Shown here piece by piece: positions 1 to 6,487 of a DNA stretch of 6,487 nucleotides. Where the stretch lies: positions 1-6,487 of the forward strand of contig JALQTG010000241.1 of assembly GCA_023264075.1 (NCBI GenBank), read 5' to 3'. The translations under genes and the position numbers were made by a program. The stretch comes from Crocinitomicaceae bacterium (GTDB lineage: Bacteria; Bacteroidota; Bacteroidia; Flavobacteriales_D; Crocinitomicaceae). The notes below the pieces were generated by a model, which was not told where the DNA came from, searched no databases, and was given only the letters and a program-made list of their open reading frames with translations. The first letter of the stretch is position 1, and every line of letters begins with the position of its first letter.

Positions 1-3000
1 GGTATCTTGCGAGAAGTGGATCCTTCACAAGCGTTTCAACGTCAGTTGAACGAACAAGCAATGACGCTTGAAGTGTGTAACCTAAGAGACGGGGATGCGC
101 GTGCAGCAACACGTAATATCGGAATGGATATGATCATGTACAAGAATCTTGAAATGTTCATCCACGCCGAAGAAATAGAACCCACTGACCCGCTTTTTGA
201 TAATGATATTACTGTTTTTGTGCGCTTAGGTACCGACTTTAGGGAAAACTATTACGAATACGAAGTGCCACTGAAAGTCACCCAATGGGGAGCCTCTTCG
301 GATAAAGATATTTGGCCGGAAGAAAACAACTTGAGGATTGTCTTCGATGAGCTACTCGCTGTGAAAAAAGAACGAAATAACTTGGCAGATAGTCCTGGCT
401 CAAACGTACAATACAACATTGAATACATCAAAGAAGTAGACCATCAAAAAGGAACTTCTGATGTAGACAACACGGTTGTTCACCCCAAGCGTCTGATCAA
501 AGTAAAAGGGAATCCTAACTTAGTGGACGTCAAAACAGTGATGATTGGAATTCGTAATCCGGCACAAAACGGTGGTCACCCATGGCAACCAGACGATGGT
601 TTACCGAAATGTGGACAAGTTTGGGTCAATGAACTTCGCTTAACAGACTTCCAAAATGAAGGTGGTTCAGCAGCATTAGCGCGAGCTCAAGTTCAGGTCG
701 CGGACTTCGCCAATATTCAATTAGCTGGAACATATAGCGGAACCAACTGGGGAAGTGTTGACAGTCGCGTTGCCGAGCGCCAGCGAGATACTCGGATGAC
801 ACTTGACGTGTCTGCCAATGCACAATTAGGACAACTCTTAGGTAAAAAAGTGGGGGTTTCAGCACCGTTCCTATATACCTATTCTGTTGGGGTCGTTAAT
901 CCAATGTTCGACCCATATAATCCGGATGTGAAACTAACCGATTATGATTTGGATGAGCGAAGAAGAAGAGCCCAAGATGGACAAGATTTTAATGAACGAC
1001 GTTCGTTCAACTTCAATAATGTTCGCAAAGAACGAGGAGCTGGTAAACCTGCTAAAATTTGGAGTATTTCGAATTTTGCCCTGAACTATAGCTATAGCGA
1101 GGACTTGCTTCGGGATTTCAGAACTAACTACGATCGTACGAAAATATGGAAAGGTGGTTTGAACTATAATTACACCGGAAGCCCAAAACTCTTCGAGCCA
1201 TTTAAGAATGTGAAATTCATGAAAAAATCGAAGTGGTGGGATTTGGCAAAAGATGCGAACTTATATCTAGGACCGAAGAGTTTAAGTATGCAAAATAACT
1301 TGATGCGTACTTACAATGAACGTCAGATAAAAAATAACATCCCGAATACCAATTTTGAATTCCAACCGATTTACCTGAAAAACTTTACTTGGAATCGTCG
1401 ATACAACGTTAAATACGACATCACCCGTAATTTAAAGTTTGATTATACAGCGAATAACGCATCCATATTCGATGAAAATGATGGAGAAGTAAATCGACGC
1501 GATAACCCTAATTCTTACAGAGAGTTCCAAGATTCTGTGCGCTCTCAGTTGAACACATTGGGGCGTGCTATGCGCTTTGATCAACAATATAATGTGGCCT
1601 ACACGTTACCATTCAATAAAATTCCTGTGCTAGATTGGATTAACTCGAATATACGTTACTCTGGGGCCTATGAATGGAATCGTCCAAACCTAGGTATGGA
1701 AGCCTTCGGTAACAATATACAAAACAGTCGAAATGTGAATTTCACGACCCAGTTCAATATGGTGAATTTATACCGTAAATCGGAACTTCTACAAAGCATT
1801 ATCAATGATGGAAAAGGAGGCCGAAGTACTAGAAGAAGTGTGGGCGGAAGCGTAAGAGGGGGCGGTCGTTCAACTGGCGGTAAAGACAACAAGCTTTCAC
1901 GAGATGTAGCAGAGTTGAAAAAAGAACAGGCTCTCTTGGAAAAAGTTAAAACCGATAAATTATCTCCGGAGGAATTATTTGAACACGAGAAACTAGTTGC
2001 AAAAATTGAGAAGAAACTGGAAAAAAAAGAGCCGCGTCTTGAAAAACAAAATGAAAACGAAGCGGAGAAGGATGAACGTAAGAAAGAACTTGAAGATAAA
2101 TTCGGTAAGCCCTACCACCCAGTTACTGGATTCGCTGGACGCCTCTTGATGTCGTTGAGAAACGTTTCTTTTAACTACACCATGAACGACGGAATACTCC
2201 TCCCAGGTTTTAACCAAGAAGCACGTCTTTTCGGAATGCAAGGGGCTTCCTTCCAAGATGCAAATATGCGAGGTTTCGCATTTGGACAACAACAACGTGA
2301 CCTGTTTGGACGCGAAACAGGATTCGAATATGCGCCTTATGCAGCAGATAGGAATTGGATCGTTGACACGAGTTTACTGAATACTCAACATACTATCATG
2401 CACTCACAGAACATCAGTGTACGTGCTGGTTTGGAGCCATTGAAAGACTTAAAAATAGATCTTACCCTAACACGAAATTTTACCAACAATAGTTCGGAGT
2501 TTTATCGCTTCAATGACTCCCTACAAGACTTTGAGCAACAAAGTAGATTCGTAACAACGAATGTTACTTATACTACTATTTCCCTACAATCTGCCTTTGA
2601 GAATTTGAGTAAGGATTATCGTTCTCAATCCTTCGATCGACTTCGAAATGCTCGCTTGGATGTATCACAGTTCCTTGGAACAGGAAACCCCTATAGCTTT
2701 GTAGATTCGGGTGGATATTACTCAGGGTTTAGTCCAACACAACAAGATGTTATCATTGGTGCTTTCCTATCTACGTTCTCAGGGAAACCAGTAGATGGGA
2801 AAAGTATTAATCCACTTCGGAACATTCCTTTACCCAACTGGCAAATATCCTATAATGGATTGTCTAAATTCAAAAGCATGGAGAAGTTCGTTCAAAACTT
2901 TACCCTACGCCACGGATATACCTCTACAGTTACCGTTTCAGGAATGCAAACCAATCTTAATGCTGTAGAGGACGAAAACGGACACTTAACAGCACGCGAT

Positions 3001-3531
3001 TTAAATAATAACTTCATTCCAACTCAACAAGTCCAAAACATAACTATTTCAGAACGGTTTTCCCCATTAATTGGATTTGACGCAACCTGGAAAATCAAAA
3101 GCAACGGCTTATTGACAAAGTTTGAATGGAACAAAGAGCGTAACGCGGCATTATCATTAGCCAACAATCAAGTCACTGAAATGATTGGTTCAGAAATCGT
3201 TGTAGGTACAGGGTATAAATTCTCGAATGTAAAAATGCCGTTTAAGGTCCGAGGACAAAAATTGAAACCATCTGATTTAAATGTTCGGTTTGACTTATCC
3301 ATCCGAGATAACTTGACAGTCATACGAAAGGTTGTGGAAAACACGAACCAAGCTACAGCTGGACAACGAGTACTCTCTATTCGCTCGAGTGCGGATTATA
3401 TGTTCAACAAGAACTTGACGATATCACTGTACTATGATCAAATGATGACTGATCCTAAAGTAGCTACCTCTTATCCAACAGGGAACACTGCAGCGGGTAT
3501 ACGTTTACGCTTTAACCTAGGCGGATTATAA
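1..3531 (+). CDS. sprA: SprA, T9SS outer-membrane translocon protein (C-terminal half, 5'-partial)
   Basis: SprA (Sov in Porphyromonas) is the very large outer-membrane beta-barrel through which T9SS substrates, such as gliding adhesins and secreted enzymes, leave the periplasm. The frame is open from base 1 to a TAA at 3529-3531, giving 1,176 residues, about half of the family's usual ~2,400, so the start lies upstream of the window. Family-typical segments appear in order: VWVNELRLTDF (about nt 622-654), NFNNVRKERGAGKP (about 1012-1053), GGLNYNYTGSPKLFEPFKN (about 1153-1209), DGILLPGF (about 2188-2211), NWQISYNGLSK (2839-2871) and SPLIGFDATWK (3061-3093). Many alternating polar/aromatic segments suit barrel strands, and the protein ends in RLRFNLGGL, consistent with a final outer-membrane strand. 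No frameshift is visible. Identification rests on recalled family sequence, not on a search. The genes downstream have no evident role in secretion. Confidence 0.95.
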   Translation, partial: GILREVDPSQAFQRQLNEQAMTLEVCNLRDGDARAATRNIGMDMIMYKNLEMFIHAEEIEPTDPLFDNDITVFVRLGTDFRENYYEYEVPLKVTQWGASSDKDIWPEENNLRIVFDELLAVKKERNNLADSPGSNVQYNIEYIKEVDHQKGTSDVDNTVVHPKRLIKVKGNPNLVDVKTVMIGIRNPAQNGGHPWQPDDGLPKCGQVWVNELRLTDFQNEGGSAALARAQVQVADFANIQLAGTYSGTNWGSVDSRVAERQRDTRMTLDVSANAQLGQLLGKKVGVSAPFLYTYSVGVVNPMFDPYNPDVKLTDYDLDERRRRAQDGQDFNERRSFNFNNVRKERGAGKPAKIWSISNFALNYSYSEDLLRDFRTNYDRTKIWKGGLNYNYTGSPKLFEPFKNVKFMKKSKWWDLAKDANLYLGPKSLSMQNNLMRTYNERQIKNNIPNTNFEFQPIYLKNFTWNRRYNVKYDITRNLKFDYTANNASIFDENDGEVNRRDNPNSYREFQDSVRSQLNTLGRAMRFDQQYNVAYTLPFNKIPVLDWINSNIRYSGAYEWNRPNLGMEAFGNNIQNSRNVNFTTQFNMVNLYRKSELLQSIINDGKGGRSTRRSVGGSVRGGGRSTGGKDNKLSRDVAELKKEQALLEKVKTDKLSPEELFEHEKLVAKIEKKLEKKEPRLEKQNENEAEKDERKKELEDKFGKPYHPVTGFAGRLLMSLRNVSFNYTMNDGILLPGFNQEARLFGMQGASFQDANMRGFAFGQQQRDLFGRETGFEYAPYAADRNWIVDTSLLNTQHTIMHSQNISVRAGLEPLKDLKIDLTLTRNFTNNSSEFYRFNDSLQDFEQQSRFVTTNVTYTTISLQSAFENLSKDYRSQSFDRLRNARLDVSQFLGTGNPYSFVDSGGYYSGFSPTQQDVIIGAFLSTFSGKPVDGKSINPLRNIPLPNWQISYNGLSKFKSMEKFVQNFTLRHGYTSTVTVSGMQTNLNAVEDENGHLTARDLNNNFIPTQQVQNITISERFSPLIGFDATWKIKSNGLLTKFEWNKERNAALSLANNQVTEMIGSEIVVGTGYKFSNVKMPFKVRGQKLKPSDLNVRFDLSIRDNLTVIRKVVENTNQATAGQRVLSIRSSADYMFNKNLTISLYYDQMMTDPKVATSYPTGNTAAGIRLRFNLGGL
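1807..2109 (+). other. Gly/Arg/Ser-rich plus charged coiled-coil insertion within SprA
   Basis: This part of the sprA frame does not look like barrel strand. It starts with about 27 residues dominated by Gly, Arg and Ser (for example GGKGGRSTRRSVGG-type runs, nt 1807-1887). About 70 highly charged residues follow, rich in Lys and Glu with leucines spaced roughly as heptads (LSRDVAELKKEQALLEKV, then Lys/Glu blocks), to about nt 2109. Strand-like sequence resumes near nt 2140 with RLLMSLRNVSFNYT. It lies between two membrane-strand-like segments (FTTQFNMVNLY before it), so it is most likely a long loop or turn emerging from the barrel. Whether it faces the periplasm or the outside cannot be read from sequence alone. 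SprA proteins may vary in length here, so it could be a lineage-variable loop rather than a true domain. Confidence 0.6.
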
Positions 3532-3540
3532 TCAAGGGCT

Positions 3541-3566
3541 CAGCGAACTCCATTTCGCTGCTTTTG
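3541..3566 (+). terminator. Possible intrinsic terminator after sprA
   Basis: A perfect 7-bp inverted repeat, CAGCGAA (3541-3547) and TTCGCTG (3554-3560), encloses a 6-base loop and is followed by CTTTTG. It begins nine bases after the sprA stop codon. The stem has four G/C pairs and the T-run has only four Ts, so it is a modest Rho-independent terminator at best. Its position between sprA and the next start codon at 3591 supports a transcript end, but termination strength is inferred. Confidence 0.5.
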
Positions 3567-3590
3567 AATTCATTTCATTATCTTTACTTC

Positions 3591-4046
3591 ATGCAACAAA
3601 ATAACTATATCCGAAAAGCGGTTCGCGGAGATGAAACGGCCATTCTTGGACTTATTAAAGAACTTGCTGAATATGAACGTGAACCAGAGGCCGTCATCAA
3701 TACAACCGAACAATTGGCCATTGATCTGTTCGTTGATAACATCTGTGATTGCTTTGTTTATATTCATAACGATAAAATCATTGGTATTGCGCTCTACTAT
3801 ATCTCTTACTCCACCTGGAAAGGACGTTGTCTCTACTTAGAAGACTTATACGTACAACCGCAATTCAGACGCCTGAGTGCCGGTAAACTACTGTTCGATG
3901 AATTACTGAAAGAAGCTGAGCGACTAGGAGTAAAACGTATGGACTGGCAAGTGCTTGAATGGAACGAGCCCGCAATCAATTTCTACAAGAAAATTGGCGC
4001 TACTTTGGACCCGGAATGGTTAAATGGACGCATATTTTTTGAATAA
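3591..4046 (+). CDS. GNAT family N-acetyltransferase, diamine (SSAT-like) acetyltransferase type
   Basis: This 151-residue protein is a single GNAT domain that should transfer acetyl from acetyl-CoA to an amine. Its sequence resembles spermidine/spermine N1-acetyltransferase and its thialysine-acetylating relatives: LIKELAEYE near residues 21-29, the LYLEDLYV strand at 81-88 and EWNEPAINFYKKIGA at 123-137. Glu84 and Asp85 of LYLED and Tyr132 of INFYKK line up with the proposed base, substrate-binding and acid residues of human SSAT (alignment by eye). The acetyl-CoA pyrophosphate loop, usually R/Q-x-x-G-x-G/A, reads RRLSAG (93-98), so the first glycine is Ser. I chose ATG 3591 because the family start is MxxxxIRKA-like; the frame also runs upstream to TTG 3564, which falls just after the hairpin stem. 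There is no clear Shine-Dalgarno site. The substrate (polyamine, thialysine or other amine) is unproven. Confidence 0.88.
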   Translation: MQQNNYIRKAVRGDETAILGLIKELAEYEREPEAVINTTEQLAIDLFVDNICDCFVYIHNDKIIGIALYYISYSTWKGRCLYLEDLYVQPQFRRLSAGKLLFDELLKEAERLGVKRMDWQVLEWNEPAINFYKKIGATLDPEWLNGRIFFE

Positions 4047-4092
4047 TCTTCTAAAACCAATTCCCGACTCAGCTGTTAAGACTAAAAAGATA

Positions 4093-4989
4093 ATGTCAAC
4101 GCAAAAAACAATACTCATTGCTGGTGGTACCGGTCTTATTGGACGCGCACTCGTTAAACGACTGAAAGAGTTGGGACATCATGTGCGTGTTCTATCAAGA
4201 AAAGCAGACCTAGAAAAAAATATCTTTGGATGGAATCCAAATGATAAACGAATTGATCTTGCTGCGTTAGAAAATGTGGAAGTACTAATAAACCTAGTTG
4301 GAGAAGGAATTGCCGATAAACGCTGGTCAAACAGACGGAAACAAGCATTAATTGACTCACGCGTTGACACTACTCATTTCCTGGCTTCTCAATTGGATAG
4401 TATGCCCCATTTATCGCATTATATCACTGCGTCTGGCATCAATTGTTATGGGTACGAAAACTATGACAAAAAACATAAAGAAACTGACCCGTTTGGAGAC
4501 GATTTCTTGTCACAGGTGGTTCAAAAATGGGAGTCCGCAGCAGATAAGTTTGCTGTTCGCGTAAAAGTAGCAAAGATAAGAACGTCTGTTGTACTTGCTA
4601 AAGAAGGAGGTGCTGTTCCTGCGATTGCAAAAACTATTAATAATTACGTAGGAGCGCCGCTTGGATCGGGAAAACAATGGATGCCCTGGATCAGCATGGA
4701 AGATATGGTTGAGGTATACGTGCATGCCATTGAAAAAGAATTGGATGGAGCGTACAACGCATTGGCAGGAAGTGTAACAAATAAAGAATTTACTAAAGCC
4801 TTAGCGAAAACATTACATAAACCTTTGTGGCTTCCGAATGTTCCATCATTTGTGATGTATCTTTTACTGGGTGAAATGTCAAGCGTTGTTTTGGACGGAC
4901 TTCAAGCCGATAATTCGAAACTACTCGACTCAGGATTCGCTTTTAAACATACTCGTTTAGAAGAAACTCTCTCAGAAATCTATCATTAG
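4093..4989 (+). CDS. TIGR01777/YfcH-type NAD(P)-binding epimerase-like protein (SDR39U1 family)
   Basis: This 298-residue protein matches the length and layout of E. coli YfcH and human SDR39U1, atypical extended short-chain dehydrogenase/reductase proteins of unknown substrate. The dinucleotide-binding loop GGTGLIG is at residues 11-17 after the first beta strand. The family motif LVGEGIADKRW is at 68-78, ASGINCYG at 113-120, WESAA at 146-150 and the LGSGKQWMPWISMED block at 190-204. The C-terminal part (about 245-295, LPNVPSFVMYLLLGEMSSVVLDGLQ) fits the DUF1731 tail. I see no normal SDR Tyr-x-x-x-Lys pair after ASG, as I recall for this family, so an ordinary oxidoreductase activity should not be assumed. 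ATG 4093 places the Rossmann motif correctly. An upstream in-frame ATG at 4024 would add 23 polar residues and overlap the acetyltransferase gene by 23 bases, so I rejected it. It lies 46 bases after that gene and may share its transcript. Confidence 0.9.
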   Translation: MSTQKTILIAGGTGLIGRALVKRLKELGHHVRVLSRKADLEKNIFGWNPNDKRIDLAALENVEVLINLVGEGIADKRWSNRRKQALIDSRVDTTHFLASQLDSMPHLSHYITASGINCYGYENYDKKHKETDPFGDDFLSQVVQKWESAADKFAVRVKVAKIRTSVVLAKEGGAVPAIAKTINNYVGAPLGSGKQWMPWISMEDMVEVYVHAIEKELDGAYNALAGSVTNKEFTKALAKTLHKPLWLPNVPSFVMYLLLGEMSSVVLDGLQADNSKLLDSGFAFKHTRLEETLSEIYH

Positions 4990-5016
4990 GAATGAATACA
5001 AATACATCTTCATTCC
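4989..5016 (+). terminator. Possible terminator hairpin at the end of the epimerase-like gene
   Basis: GGAATGAA (4989-4996) and TTCATTCC (5009-5016) form a perfect 8-bp inverted repeat around a 12-base A-rich loop. The left arm starts on the last base of the TAG stop codon. The sequence after it, AACCTTTAAG, has only a short T-run, so this is either a weak intrinsic terminator or a 3' stabilising hairpin. No other function is suggested by the 88-base gap to the lipoprotein gene, in which I see no clear Bacteroidota-type promoter. Confidence 0.4.
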
Positions 5017-5077
5017 AACCTTTAAGATAGTACTGACGTTATGAAATGCATAAACTGTTTTTAACCAAATTATACCC

Positions 5078-5422
5078 ATGACAAAATACAGCCGCATACT
5101 TCTAATTGTAAGCCTAGTCGTTTTAACATCTTGTATCAAAGGATATAATCACGAAAAGCGGGTAACCAACAACTTTAGAGAACCCATTGAAATTATTACC
5201 GGATGTTGCGATCAAAAAGAGTCGTACACAATACAACCAGGAGAAAACGTAGTTGTTTTTGCTTGCGTTTACCAGCAACTATCACAACCTAAGATTGAAG
5301 ATCTGAATTGGAATATTGAAATGATAAGAGAGGGTCAGCTTTTTGCCTTAAGTAATCCAGACCAATGGACTAAGGAAGGAACAGATAAAGATCTCAAATT
5401 TATCTATGTCGTCAACGAATAA
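5078..5422 (+). CDS. Small lipoprotein of unknown function
   Basis: This 114-residue protein begins with a type II signal peptide: a basic start (MTKYSR), a hydrophobic stretch ILLIVSLVVL (7-16) and the lipobox LTSC with Cys19 as the predicted lipidated residue. The mature part is about 96 residues, so it is probably anchored to the outer membrane or inner-membrane surface. I recognise no domain. It contains an adjacent cysteine pair at 43-44 and one more cysteine at 63, which could form a disulfide or bind a ligand. The pattern of short strand-like stretches (PIEIITG, YTIQPGENVVVF, LKFIYVVN) suggests a small beta-rich fold. ATG 5078 is the only start that gives a proper signal peptide. The gene is followed after 11 bases by the convergent end of a second exported-protein gene. 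Nothing in the sequence gives its role. Confidence 0.8.
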   Translation: MTKYSRILLIVSLVVLTSCIKGYNHEKRVTNNFREPIEIITGCCDQKESYTIQPGENVVVFACVYQQLSQPKIEDLNWNIEMIREGQLFALSNPDQWTKEGTDKDLKFIYVVNE

Positions 5423-5433
5423 GCCACATTCGC

Positions 5434-5979
5434 TTACAACCAACTCGTCTGTAGTTTTTTATCCAGTTTTTTAATAAACTTTTTCACTACTGCTTCTCGT
5501 GAACCAACGTTTCCTGTTTTAATAAGTTCATTGTGGACAGGGATATTGTTTCTGTAGAAGGTCACAGAAAACGTAACAGACGTCACTTCCTCTCGATACA
5601 ATGGAAAAAGGTGACCTGCATTTAACTCATCTTCTAACTGCAATACATTCTCAGAAGGCTTAAACTTTTTATCGTATCCTCGAACTGAAATCAACATGTA
5701 CGTATCAAACCCTTCGTTGAGCACCTGTTTTTGAATGCTGTCTTCTGAAAGAATAAGCGGCGAACCACCTTGCTTCACTATGTTCAACGATGCTTTTGTG
5801 TTTATCCCACTCGATGCCAATAGTTGAAGCACGTTAATTTCCAACGAATAACGATCTTCTGGTTTATCTTGCTGTGCCACTACAATGGCGTTGGTCAGTT
5901 TGAAATCTTTATAATCCCCTTGAGCAAGGGTGTTAAATGAAAAGAATGAGATAAGAATATATAAATGAGTAATTTTCAT
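5434..5979 (-). CDS. Secreted (periplasmic) protein of unknown function
   Basis: This 181-residue protein has an N-terminal signal peptide, MKITHLYILISFFSFNTLAQG, with likely cleavage after Ala19 (TLA|Q). There is no cysteine at the cleavage site, so it is not a lipoprotein. The mature chain of about 162 residues alternates predicted strands (SLEINVLQLL, TYMLISVRGYD, VTSVTFSVTFYRNN) with a Lys-rich C-terminal helix (REAVVKKFIKKLDKKL, 161-176). The order is faintly like small alpha/beta periplasmic domains such as DUF4136 or the TolB N-terminal domain, but I see no defining motif and do not assign a family. The start at 5979 is supported by the signal peptide. It lies 36 bases downstream of metF on the same strand with no hairpin between them, so it may be co-transcribed, though no link to methionine metabolism is visible. 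Confidence 0.8.
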   Translation of the reverse strand: MKITHLYILISFFSFNTLAQGDYKDFKLTNAIVVAQQDKPEDRYSLEINVLQLLASSGINTKASLNIVKQGGSPLILSEDSIQKQVLNEGFDTYMLISVRGYDKKFKPSENVLQLEDELNAGHLFPLYREEVTSVTFSVTFYRNNIPVHNELIKTGNVGSREAVVKKFIKKLDKKLQTSWL

Positions 5980-6015
5980 ATCGCCAATATTACAGTTTTT
6001 ACACCAAACCCCCTA

Positions 6016-6487
6016 TTAAAAAATGGCAGAAGCAATTTCTTTCACCTCTTTTGAGTTGGACATCGTATAATAATGAATGCATGGTACACCAGCTTGCTTC
6101 AATTCTTTAGATTGCTGTATACCCCATTCTACACCAAGATTACGAACGTCCATATCTGTCTTACATTTTAACAGCTCATTCGAAAGATCATCAGGCAAGT
6201 CGATGTTAAAGAACTTCGGTAGGAAGCTAATATGCTTTAAATTCTTGATGGGCTTCAATCCTGGAATGATTGGTACAGTAATTCCAACACTTCTACAAGC
6301 TTCAACAAACTCAAAATACTTTTTATTGTCAAAAAACATTTGAGTAATAATATAGTCCGCACCAGCGTCTACCTTTTGTTTAAGGTAGAAAAGATCCGTT
6401 TGCATGTTCATTGCTTCAAAATGCTTTTCTGGGTAACCCGCCGTTCCGATACAGAAATTGGTTGGTTCTAGTTTGATGTCATCCAAG
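6016..6487 (-). CDS. metF: 5,10-methylenetetrahydrofolate reductase MetF (C-terminal part, 5'-partial)
   Basis: MetF is a cytoplasmic flavoenzyme that reduces 5,10-methylene-THF to 5-methyl-THF, the methyl donor for methionine synthase. About 157 codons are visible, from the window edge to a TAA at 6016-6018. This is about half of a ~300-320-residue enzyme, so the N-terminal half with its active-site acidic residues lies beyond the window. The frame is open to the edge; the TTG at 6484-6486 is an internal leucine codon, not a start. The (alpha/beta)8-barrel C-terminal motifs are clear: GTAGYPEKHFEA, AGADYIITQMFFDN (its Gln corresponds to folate-contacting Gln183 of E. coli MetF, aligned by eye), VPIIPGLKPI and GVEWGIQQSKELKQAGVPCIHYYTM near the end. 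It is a stand-alone bacterial-type enzyme: the stop follows directly after the barrel, with no eukaryotic-type regulatory domain. Confidence 0.95.
   Translation of the reverse strand, partial: LDDIKLEPTNFCIGTAGYPEKHFEAMNMQTDLFYLKQKVDAGADYIITQMFFDNKKYFEFVEACRSVGITVPIIPGLKPIKNLKHISFLPKFFNIDLPDDLSNELLKCKTDMDVRNLGVEWGIQQSKELKQAGVPCIHYYTMSNSKEVKEIASAIF

Noticed and set aside
1668..2295. Minus-strand open frames opposite the SprA insertion region
   Set aside because: They are shadows of the sprA reading frame: low-complexity Pro/Leu-rich or Phe-rich products with no family resemblance, caused by the biased composition of the insertion.
3579..3586. TATCTTTA, resembling the Bacteroidota -7 box (TAnnTTTG), just upstream of the acetyltransferase start
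   Set aside because: It differs at the final base, has no TTG-type -33 element at proper spacing (the nearest TTG is only 12 bases upstream), and lies only four bases before the ATG. It could be real for a leaderless transcript but the support is too weak.
4024..4092. Upstream in-frame ATG extending the epimerase-like protein by 23 residues
   Set aside because: The extension is polar, precedes the Rossmann strand without matching the family, and would overlap the acetyltransferase gene by 23 bases. ATG 4093 gives the normal family length.
5041..5064. Seven-codon upstream ORF (MKCINCF) before the lipoprotein gene
   Set aside because: It is short enough to occur by chance, with no ribosome-binding signal or attenuator-like hairpin around it.
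5980..6003. TAATATTG with an upstream TTTG on the minus strand, as a promoter for the secreted-protein gene
   Set aside because: The -7-like box has one mismatch, but the TTTG lies only 12 bases upstream of it, too close for the usual spacing of roughly 19 or more, so I did not list it.

Overview
The window looks like an ordinary chromosomal stretch from a Bacteroidota bacterium, most likely in or near the Flavobacteriales. The main evidence is the C-terminal half of SprA, the giant outer-membrane translocon protein of the type IX secretion system (T9SS), which occurs only in this phylum. Moderate to low GC, A-rich leaders without clear Shine-Dalgarno sites, and small lineage-specific lipoprotein and secreted-protein genes fit this. 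I cannot place the genus from the sequence alone.

Layout, left to right. (1) 1-3531, + strand: the 3' part of sprA (1,176 residues visible; the start lies outside the window), with a Gly/Arg-rich plus charged coiled-coil insertion between barrel strands. It is followed by a hairpin that may terminate transcription. (2) 3591-4046, +: a small GNAT acetyltransferase resembling diamine (spermidine/spermine) acetyltransferase. (3) 4093-4989, +: a TIGR01777/YfcH-type NAD(P)-binding epimerase-like SDR protein, followed by a second hairpin that begins at its stop codon. (4) 5078-5422, +: a small lipoprotein of unknown function. (5) 5434-5979, -: a secreted protein of unknown function, convergent with the lipoprotein gene across an 11-base gap. 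(6) 6016-6487, -: the 3' part of metF (5,10-methylenetetrahydrofolate reductase), upstream of and co-directional with the secreted-protein gene.

The genes do not form one pathway. sprA serves protein secretion and gliding or adhesin export, metF serves methionine and one-carbon metabolism, and the GNAT and SDR genes are probably small-molecule enzymes. The + strand genes may form short transcription units separated by the hairpins. metF and the secreted-protein gene may be co-transcribed.

I found no mobile element, CRISPR array, tRNA, rRNA or convincing riboswitch, and no gene-free stretch longer than 88 bases. I see no strong case for a new system. The best leads are the SprA insertion and the two unrecognised exported proteins.
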